A stretch of DNA of 6,227 bases. It comes from an uncultured Pseudomonadota bacterium (GTDB lineage: Bacteria > Pseudomonadota > Alphaproteobacteria > Rs-D84). The notes under the pieces were generated by a model. That model was not told the origin of the DNA. It worked only from the letters and a program-made list of their open reading frames with translations, and ran no database searches. The position numbers were made by a program, and so were the translations under genes. Shown here one piece after another: positions 1 to 4,732 of the stretch. The stretch is from the NCBI GenBank assembly GCA_902776515.1, contig CACYQE010000047.1, positions 1-6,227 of the forward strand, in the 5' to 3' direction. Numbering within the stretch: the stretch's first letter is position 1; each line of letters opens with the position of its first letter.

Positions 1-739
1 AATCGGACATTTTTCCGCTGACGGTTGAATCTTCACCACGAATAGAATTCATAATCGCCTGTAATAATGCCTTGGATGCAGATGTGTCGGCCGTCAACGC
101 GTTTTCGCCATCAGATGCAGTATGTAATGCGGTGGCCTGGGCCGTGGTCATTCCGACAATATCCAGGTTTTCGGTAAATTCGGTAAGTTTTGAATTGGTT
201 TCTGTTAAATTATTGCGAACATCGGCCAATTCCATAACGCGGTCGCTGCAAGAACAGCGGCGATATTCTTCGTTCTTTAAACTGCAAAATTGGTCCATGC
301 ATTGAAAATAAGCGGATTTACACTGTTCGTATGCTGTGCCTGTTTTGGTTTCAGATAATGAATCTGTTGCGGCCCGTGCGGTTTTTGCACGTGTATAGTT
401 TTGTGTGCGTGTTGTTGTGGTATTTGTTGCCGCCCGCCCTGTCCCGGGTGTTGCAACGGCCGCACGCGTCTGTGTTTTTTGTGCGGTTGTTCCGGCACGT
501 CCCCCAGATGTGGCGGTTCGGGTTGCAGGATTGCCCTTGGCCGAACGTTGCGTATTGATTGACGATTTGCGAACAGCGGTGGCACGATTTGAATTAACCT
601 TGGACACATTGGCGGTTCGTGTTTGTGTCGATTGAACGGTTTTTGTTCTTGCATTTGTTACGGTATCACGACCAGCCGCATCAACAGATGCGATGCCCAA
701 AATCGCCCAAAAAACACCAAAAACCAGAATTTTCTTCAT
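1..739 (-). CDS. Secreted Thr/Arg/Ala-rich protein with a five-Cys cluster, 3'-truncated by the window edge
   Basis: Reading the minus strand from ATG at 739 gives an uninterrupted 246-codon frame to the left edge. The N-terminus MKKILVFGVFWAILGIASVDAA is a clear Sec signal peptide, probably cleaved after about residue 22. Residues 24-125 are low-complexity, basic and rich in Thr, Arg, Ala, Asn and Gln, with almost no acidic residues, which suggests a disordered linker. Next comes a compact motif (residues 137-166) with C140, C147, C152, C162 and C164, spaced CX6CX4CX9CXC and including YFQCMDQFC and YRRCSCS. Residues 167-246 look helical and polar. No good Shine-Dalgarno precedes the ATG. A candidate promoter lies only about 10 nt upstream, so the mRNA may be almost leaderless. 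The gene diverges from the tRNA operon. I do not recognise a characterised family. The Cys cluster could bind metal or form disulfides; export favours disulfides. The frame and signal peptide are well supported, the function is unknown. Confidence 0.88.
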   Translation of the reverse strand, partial: MKKILVFGVFWAILGIASVDAAGRDTVTNARTKTVQSTQTRTANVSKVNSNRATAVRKSSINTQRSAKGNPATRTATSGGRAGTTAQKTQTRAAVATPGTGRAATNTTTTRTQNYTRAKTARAATDSLSETKTGTAYEQCKSAYFQCMDQFCSLKNEEYRRCSCSDRVMELADVRNNLTETNSKLTEFTENLDIVGMTTAQATALHTASDGENALTADTSASKALLQAIMNSIRGEDSTVSGKMSD

Positions 740-749
740 CTCTGATGAA

Positions 750-779
750 ATGTTAGCAAAATTCATAAAACCGTGGCAA
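750..779 (-). promoter_or_regulatory. Candidate promoter for the leftward secreted-protein gene
   Basis: On the minus strand TTGCCA (774-779) is followed after 18 nt by TAACAT (750-755), a fair sigma70-like pair. Transcription would begin near position 743, only a few nucleotides before the ATG at 739. That fits the lack of a visible Shine-Dalgarno but would make the mRNA effectively leaderless. AT-rich alternatives further upstream (around 780-805) cannot be excluded. Confidence 0.35.
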
Positions 780-835
780 GAGAAAATATAATAATTTTAT
801 ACAGGATTTTTTATGTTTTGTGGTGCATTTTCCCC

Positions 836-864
836 TTGCAAAATATGATAAATTGGTTTATGAT
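836..864 (+). promoter_or_regulatory. Promoter of the tRNA operon
   Basis: TTGCAA (836-841) and TATGAT (859-864) are separated by exactly 17 nt, close to the housekeeping sigma70 consensus. Predicted initiation is near 871, about seven bases before the first tRNA starts at 878, giving a very short 5' leader for RNase P to remove. The position directly upstream of a tRNA cluster with no other promoter-like signal nearby makes this the likely start of the whole operon. Confidence 0.7.
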
Positions 865-877
865 ATCAAGCACTTCG

Positions 878-962
878 GGGCATATGGCGGAATTGGTAGA
901 CGCGCTAGTTTCAGGTACTAGTGGGGCGACCCTTGGAAGTTCGAGTCTTCTTATGCCCACCA
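878..962 (+). tRNA. tRNA-Leu(CAG)
   Basis: The acceptor arms GGGCATA (878-884) and TATGCCC (952-958) pair perfectly and are followed by discriminator A and an encoded CCA (960-962). The anticodon stem CTAGT/ACTAG encloses loop TTCAGGT with anticodon CAG at 912-914, reading CUG. A long variable arm with a GGG/CCC stem (about 923-932) identifies a class II tRNA, as expected for leucine. The T-loop TTCGAGT is standard. It is the first gene of a four-tRNA operon. Confidence 0.96.
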
Positions 963-978
963 TATGTGTGGAGTCCTT

Positions 979-1054
979 GGGGTTGTAGCTCAGTTGATAG
1001 AGCGCTACGTTCGCATCGTAGAGGTCGTGGGTTTGAGTCCCATCAGCTCCACCA
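979..1054 (+). tRNA. tRNA-Ala(CGC) with unusual A19-U56
   Basis: The acceptor strands GGGGTTG (979-985) and CAGCTCC (1044-1050) pair with a G3-U70 wobble (G981 with T1048), the hallmark identity element of alanine tRNAs. The anticodon stem CTACG/CGTAG encloses TTCGCAT with anticodon CGC (1012-1014), reading GCG. CCA is encoded at 1052-1054. The D-loop AGTTGATA has A997 at position 19 where G19 is nearly invariant, and the T-loop TTTGAGT has T1034 at position 56 where C56 is nearly invariant. The two changes would keep a Watson-Crick tertiary pair. All stems are intact, so it is probably functional. Confidence 0.95.
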
Positions 1055-1072
1055 GTTTTGTAAAAGGTCCTT

Positions 1073-1159
1073 GGGGATATGGCGGAATGGTAGACGCTGA
1101 GGACTTAAAATCCTTTGGTCATTGCGACCGTGTGGGTTCAAGTCCCACTATCCCCACCA
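1073..1159 (+). tRNA. tRNA-Leu(TAA)
   Basis: The acceptor arms GGGGATA (1073-1079) and TATCCCC (1149-1155) pair perfectly, followed by A and an encoded CCA (1157-1159). The anticodon loop CTTAAAA carries TAA at 1106-1108, reading UUA and UUG. A long variable arm with stem GGTC/GACC is typical of class II tRNA-Leu. The T-loop TTCAAGT has normal C56, and the D-loop has GG at 18-19. It is the third gene of the operon, 18 nt after tRNA-Ala. Confidence 0.96.
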
Positions 1160-1177
1160 AATTTTCGAATTTTATTT

Positions 1178-1254
1178 GGATGTGTAGCTCAGTTGGTTAG
1201 AGCGCTTCGTTCACATCGAAGAGGTCGTTGGTTCGAGTCCAATCACATCCACCA
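1178..1254 (+). tRNA. tRNA-Val(CAC)
   Basis: The acceptor arms GGATGTG (1178-1184) and CACATCC (1244-1250) pair perfectly, followed by A and an encoded CCA (1252-1254). The anticodon stem CTTCG/CGAAG encloses TTCACAT with anticodon CAC at 1212-1214, reading GUG. The D-loop AGTTGGTTA and T-loop TTCGAGT are canonical. It is the last gene of the operon; a terminator begins immediately after the CCA. Confidence 0.96.
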
Positions 1255-1258
1255 AAAT

Positions 1259-1285
1259 AATATCACCACGTGTGATATTTTTTTT
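1259..1285 (+). terminator. Intrinsic terminator of the tRNA operon
   Basis: AATATCAC (1259-1266) pairs perfectly with GTGATATT (1272-1279) across the loop CACGT, and the T run extends from 1278 to 1285. It starts five bases after the CCA of tRNA-Val, so it is the natural end of the tRNA operon. Confidence 0.85.
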
Positions 1286-1445
1286 GATTTGACGAAGAAC
1301 CAACAGTGGTTGGTTCGACAACAAGCGAAAGCCAGACGTGAGTATGGCGGTGAGCGAAGCGAATGAGCGTAGTTGCGGTCAAGGTTTGAAAAACCGCAGA
1401 CCAGTCAGTCTCATCCACCAACACATAAAAATCAGTATATAAAGA
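1286..1445. other. Non-coding intergenic segment with hairpins and a tRNA-like 3' echo
   Basis: No credible gene is seen here. A perfect 8-bp hairpin, GAACCAAC/GTTGGTTC, occupies 1297-1316 with loop AGTG. Within it, GTTGGTTCGA (1309-1318) repeats the T-arm of tRNA-Val (1227-1236) exactly. A GC-richer stretch (1341-1372) follows, containing GAGCGAAGCGAATGAGCG. A further hairpin lies at 1383-1395, with TGCGGT/ACCGCA as an alternative pairing at 1374-1398. CATCCACCA at 1412-1420 repeats the last nine bases of the tRNA-Val 3' end. It could be a decayed tRNA or an attachment-site remnant, but neither is shown. Confidence 0.5.
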
Positions 1446-1474
1446 ACGGGGCGTTTGCCCCGTCACATTTTTTT
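1446..1474. terminator. Terminator hairpin between converging units
   Basis: ACGGGGC (1446-1452) and GCCCCGT (1457-1463) form a perfect 7-bp GC-rich stem with loop GTTT. On the plus strand it is followed by CACA and seven T residues. On the minus strand it is followed by TCTTTATAT, a weaker U-rich tail. It sits 12 bases beyond the stop codon of the minus-strand 105-aa gene, so it probably ends that operon and also blocks rightward read-through from the tRNA side. Confidence 0.75.
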
Positions 1475-1475
1475 A

Positions 1476-1793
1476 TTATCTTAAACCCATTGAACGACAA
1501 CATTCATTTGCGGCGGTTTTCCAATCGCTGTATTGCTTTTCGGGGTTTCGTAAATCACGCCAACCCTGCCATCCGTTGCACTTTTTTTGAATGCCCGTTC
1601 CAGAACAACGAACATAACGCCGTAATGAACAAGTTTTGTTTGAAACTTTTCCCATATCGGTTGTGCATTTTACAACAACATTTTGGTTTTTTGCATCATC
1701 TTTACCCAATTCTTTGGATGACATAACCTGATATGCACTTGCACCGAAAACGGTTGTTACCAACACACAAAAAGCAATAAGAAATTTTTTCAT
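1476..1793 (-). CDS. Small secreted six-cysteine protein (105 aa), function unknown
   Basis: The ATG at 1793 is set by a consensus AGGAGG (minus strand, 1801-1806) seven nucleotides upstream. Residues 1-20 (MKKFLIAFCVLVTTVFGASA) are a textbook Sec signal peptide with an ASA cleavage site. The mature part of about 85 residues is basic and holds six cysteines: C43, C55, C63, C72, C98 and C99. That number allows three disulfides. There is no transmembrane segment after the signal peptide and no enzyme motif I recognise. It is the last gene of the minus-strand series, 58 nt after the 647-aa gene, with a candidate promoter of its own in that gap and a terminator hairpin just beyond its stop. Possible roles include a small envelope structural protein, an inhibitor or a toxin-like factor; the sequence does not decide. 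Reality of the gene is well supported by its start region and signal peptide. Confidence 0.9.
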   Translation of the reverse strand: MKKFLIAFCVLVTTVFGASAYQVMSSKELGKDDAKNQNVVVKCTTDMGKVSNKTCSLRRYVRCSGTGIQKKCNGWQGWRDLRNPEKQYSDWKTAANECCRSMGLR

Positions 1794-1800
1794 ACCCTTG

Positions 1801-1806
1801 CCTCCT
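1801..1806 (-). promoter_or_regulatory. Strong ribosome binding site of the 105-aa gene
   Basis: The minus strand reads AGGAGG here, seven nucleotides before the ATG at 1793. It is the strongest Shine-Dalgarno in the window and fixes the start codon. The genes upstream in the same series have weaker sites, so this small protein may be made in larger amounts. Confidence 0.8.
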
Positions 1807-1814
1807 TTTTTACC

Positions 1815-1843
1815 ATTTTACATATTTTATAATAAAAACACAA
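1815..1843 (-). promoter_or_regulatory. Candidate promoter for the 105-aa gene
   Basis: In the 58-nt gap, the minus strand has TTGTGT (1838-1843), a 17-nt spacer, then TAAAAT (1815-1820). Initiation would fall near 1808, just upstream of the AGGAGG. The spacer is AT-rich enough that chance matches are likely, so read-through from the upstream genes remains equally possible. Confidence 0.35.
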
Positions 1844-1851
1844 CAGGGTTT

Positions 1852-3795
1852 TTATCTTGGGGATGTCGACCAAGGTTTTTCATTCATTATTAACCAATAC
1901 AATGCCTGGTGTTCGGTCCCAGGGTTACGGATAATAGGACGAACGACATATATATCAACGTCACAAACTTTTTCGCCCTCTTCTGTTTGGGTTTCAACCA
2001 AATCTTGATAGAACTTTTGTGCGAAATCCATTGCCTGTAAATATGCGGCATCATCGTCTTCGGCGGATATAGCATCGCCGTGCCACATTAACCACACGCC
2101 ATAGTTTACAACATTACTTTCGGAACCATCGCTTGTTTCATCGGCCGATAACAACAACAAAGGTTTCATTTTGATGTTGTTTGTATAATCGCCGGTGTCA
2201 CTGCTGGTATAATCATACATATCGCCAATAAACGAAAGAGCAAAGTTCAATACAGCATATTGTTCGCCAACTTTGGCGGCTTTGCCCAAGAAACGCATAC
2301 TGGAATGGAACAACCAATCGCGGGCTTTGCCGGATGCAGAAGAACCTTTGCGAACGACATGTGCGGCTTTGTCCAAACTACGCATTCCATTGTTTGCAGC
2401 ACGAATACTTTTGCCGGTATTTTTTATCAATTGCCATGCACGACTAAATATGTTGCCTGTTCTGGCTTGTTTTATTGAACGCAGTTCCTTGGCGGCCTTT
2501 TGTGCTTCACGCAAAGTGTTTACTTGTTTATTGTATTCGGCGATATCTTTATCACCTTTTGCCAAATCGCTCATTTCTTTTTCGTGGGTTTTGATACCGT
2601 CTTTAACATTTTTCTGAAAATCTTTTAATTTATCAAAATCCTTTGAGCTTTTAATTTGTTCAATATCTTTGCCATAGGTTTTGCTTAAAATATCAGTATT
2701 TTTTTGATGGACTTTGCGAACGTTATCCAATTGTTTTTGCAAGCGTTCAGCCTTCTTGGAACCTTTTGGTGCACCGGCTAATTTCTTTTCCAATTTTTCT
2801 ATTTCTTTGATGTTTTTGGATAAATCGGTCATACGTTCAAGGTTTTTGCGTTGCTTGTTTGCCCTGGCAACAGCCTGGGCATAAGATTTTACCTTTGGAA
2901 CATTTTTAATAAGAACCTCTACGTTTGCACGTGCGAGTTTTGTGATTTTTTTTATACGTGCCGCCTTGGCAACACCTGCAATTGCTGCGGCACCGCCAAA
3001 AGTCACCACCGAAGAAATAACCGTAACGGCAACTTCGATTGCGACCTCCATATAGCTAATCCATTCCAAATTGCGGTCGCCTGCGATATAGAAATCAGCG
3101 TCAACTTCTTTGCCATCGTGGGCAGCGGTTTTTTTGCGGATAACTTTGTTAACCATTTTGCCGTTGCTGGATACACCTGTTTCTGCACTGCAACTGTTCC
3201 CCCTTGGATACAGTTGGTCAATGTTATCTTCGATATATTTAAAAGATACAGTGTTGTTTTTATCCGCACCAACAAATTTATCCAATGCACCGGCCTGGGT
3301 TACCATAATCGCATACCACGCCGGGTCAACATTAACCCACGTTGCATTTGGGTCATCGGGTGTGACGGCGGGATTTGGATCATCAGTCGGTAATTCTGTT
3401 TTAAACGCCAAGTTAAAATATTGTTCCAAAACCTTTGGTTGGGTTTGATAATTTACGATGATTTGACGACCGTTTGGAAAAGTATAAGAAATCGGTTGAA
3501 ATTTGATGGTGGTATCTTCTTCAACTTCCATCACTTCTGGGCAAGACATAACCTCGACCAGGACTTCTGGATCTTGGAATACGGAATAAACCCATTCACG
3601 CACCAAATCTTCGGAATCGTTTTCGGAAATAATATCCGCAGCATTAGCCAAAGCATCGGCATAAACCTGGGTTGCACAGGTCGTGTCATCGGTTGGAACA
3701 GACCGCAAAATTTCATCGGTTGTCCGAAATTCCCCTGCTGCATTTGCAACAACAGGAATTAAAAAAGAGAATAAAAATAATAATTTTTTAAACAT
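1852..3795 (-). CDS. Large secreted coiled-coil protein with internal hydrophobic segment (647 aa), function unknown
   Basis: Residues 1-20 (MFKKLLFLFSFLIPVVANAA) form a Sec signal peptide. Residues 21-245 are acidic and probably globular, with C40, C85 and C202. A hydrophobic stretch at about 249-276, including VAIEVAVTVISSVVTFGG, is long enough to cross a membrane; it is followed by a basic, helix-prone region. Residues 313-440 are highly charged, Lys-rich and strongly helical, probably a coiled coil. The C-terminal 140 residues look like a separate folded domain with C611 and aromatic patches such as VWLMWHG. Four mature cysteines allow two disulfides. The gene begins nine nucleotides after the stop of the 304-aa gene; only a weak AAGGT lies upstream, so translational coupling is likely. 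The layout (globular, hydrophobic, long helices, globular) loosely recalls pore-forming or tethered surface proteins, but no family is recognised. Confidence 0.92.
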   Translation of the reverse strand: MFKKLLFLFSFLIPVVANAAGEFRTTDEILRSVPTDDTTCATQVYADALANAADIISENDSEDLVREWVYSVFQDPEVLVEVMSCPEVMEVEEDTTIKFQPISYTFPNGRQIIVNYQTQPKVLEQYFNLAFKTELPTDDPNPAVTPDDPNATWVNVDPAWYAIMVTQAGALDKFVGADKNNTVSFKYIEDNIDQLYPRGNSCSAETGVSSNGKMVNKVIRKKTAAHDGKEVDADFYIAGDRNLEWISYMEVAIEVAVTVISSVVTFGGAAAIAGVAKAARIKKITKLARANVEVLIKNVPKVKSYAQAVARANKQRKNLERMTDLSKNIKEIEKLEKKLAGAPKGSKKAERLQKQLDNVRKVHQKNTDILSKTYGKDIEQIKSSKDFDKLKDFQKNVKDGIKTHEKEMSDLAKGDKDIAEYNKQVNTLREAQKAAKELRSIKQARTGNIFSRAWQLIKNTGKSIRAANNGMRSLDKAAHVVRKGSSASGKARDWLFHSSMRFLGKAAKVGEQYAVLNFALSFIGDMYDYTSSDTGDYTNNIKMKPLLLLSADETSDGSESNVVNYGVWLMWHGDAISAEDDDAAYLQAMDFAQKFYQDLVETQTEEGEKVCDVDIYVVRPIIRNPGTEHQALYWLIMNEKPWSTSPR

Positions 3796-3804
3796 GGTTT
3801 TTAG

Positions 3805-4719
3805 TTAGTTACCTTGTTCGTTACATGGAATTTTTTTCACAGCAACAGTGGTTCCAGGATTGTTCTTTAAAACCACGTGAATATACCGATCACAACATGC
3901 ACCTTTCGAAAGATTGGTTATCATCTTGTCTAAAGTTTCTGTTGCAATATCATATGAATCGTACAGTACGATTTTATTGCTGTATGTCTGACCCGAAAGA
4001 GTGTTCCACTTTGAGCCATAATTAACCCATAACACATTGTTAAAAATAAAATATTCTGGATTTGTATAATCTTTGTATATCGGGAGGTCCGCACCTTGTA
4101 GGTTTTTATTTACCGATGCTTCATCAACAGGGGTGTTGGAAACAACGGAAAAATCACTACATGCTGTTGGAATATCGGTCAAAAATGTGCTAACAAAAGC
4201 TTTTGTAATACCGCTCATGGAACTTGCAATACCACCAATAAAAGGTATTGAGGCCATATCTTGCACAGTTTCACCAATACCACTCAATAACTTTTCTTCT
4301 TTAGTCCCAGCCAAAGGATTTTCTTCGTTGTTCATAAAAACATACATAAACTTACCTGTGTATTCAGGACGAATTTTGTCTGGATTGAGTTTAAGGTTTA
4401 TATAATGACGCGTGGTTGCAACACTACTTTTTGGAATGCTAATTTTGTAAACGGATTCGCTTTTTGTGGCTTTGTCGTATAATTTTTGCAAGTCGGCAGT
4501 ATGACATTCGGCTTTGATTTTGTCATACCATTTTGATTTTACCTTGTCGTAATCTGCTTTAGAATTTACGTTTTGTATTTTTGTCATTTCCGTACATGCT
4601 TTCTCCATACATTCTAAATCGGATAAATTTTCTTCACATTGAATACGTCCGTCTGTGGCTGTGGCAAAGGCAGCCACAGAATATAAACAAACGGATAATA
4701 GTAATAATCTTTTTAACAT
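3805..4719 (-). CDS. Secreted cysteine-containing protein (304 aa), function unknown
   Basis: Residues 1-20 (MLKRLLLLSVCLYSVAAFAT) form a Sec signal peptide, with cleavage probably near AFA or TAT. The ATG at 4719 is preceded by AAGGA seven nucleotides upstream on the minus strand. The mature protein has eight cysteines (C28, C37, C42, C72, C187, C275, C276, C299), grouped at both ends, which fits disulfide bonding after export. Residues about 146-178 form a Gly/Ser-rich hydrophobic stretch (IPFIGGIASSMSGITKAF) that could be an amphipathic or membrane-touching hairpin. The last 80 residues alternate beta-like segments (YFIFNNVLWVNYG, IHVVLKN). It lies between the GGGS-tailed gene (13 nt upstream) and the 647-aa gene (9 nt downstream), so the three are almost certainly cotranscribed. 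No known domain is recognised. A subunit or partner of the flanking secreted proteins is the simplest inference. Confidence 0.92.
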   Translation of the reverse strand: MLKRLLLLSVCLYSVAAFATATDGRIQCEENLSDLECMEKACTEMTKIQNVNSKADYDKVKSKWYDKIKAECHTADLQKLYDKATKSESVYKISIPKSSVATTRHYINLKLNPDKIRPEYTGKFMYVFMNNEENPLAGTKEEKLLSGIGETVQDMASIPFIGGIASSMSGITKAFVSTFLTDIPTACSDFSVVSNTPVDEASVNKNLQGADLPIYKDYTNPEYFIFNNVLWVNYGSKWNTLSGQTYSNKIVLYDSYDIATETLDKMITNLSKGACCDRYIHVVLKNNPGTTVAVKKIPCNEQGN

Positions 4720-4726
4720 GCTTTTT

Positions 4727-4731
4727 TCCTT
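4727..4731 (-). promoter_or_regulatory. Ribosome binding site of the 304-aa gene
   Basis: The minus strand reads AAGGA, seven nucleotides before the ATG at 4719, inside the 13-nt gap after the preceding stop codon. It supports the chosen start and an operonic arrangement. Confidence 0.65.
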
Positions 4732-4732
4732 G

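Noticed and set aside
277..654. 125-residue open frame on the minus strand, rich in Gln, His and Pro
   Set aside because: It lies on the same strand but in another frame inside the real secreted-protein gene (1-739). Its odd composition follows from reading the ACA/ACC Thr codons out of frame, and it has no signal peptide or ribosome binding site.
773..1366. Short plus-strand open frames across the tRNA cluster
   Set aside because: They overlap four structurally perfect tRNA genes and have no ribosome binding sites or protein-like composition.
1286..1420. Possible tmRNA or split tmRNA ending in CCACCA
   Set aside because: No tRNA-like acceptor pairing partner, no canonical T-arm next to the CCA and no tag reading frame could be found.
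1263..1466. 67-residue minus-strand frame between the terminators
   Set aside because: It spans both terminator hairpins, has no signal peptide or Shine-Dalgarno, and shows no recognisable motif.
2851..3393. 180-residue open frame on the plus strand
   Set aside because: It is antisense to the 647-aa gene, has Cys/Asn/Phe-rich composition typical of an antisense frame, and lacks a ribosome binding site.
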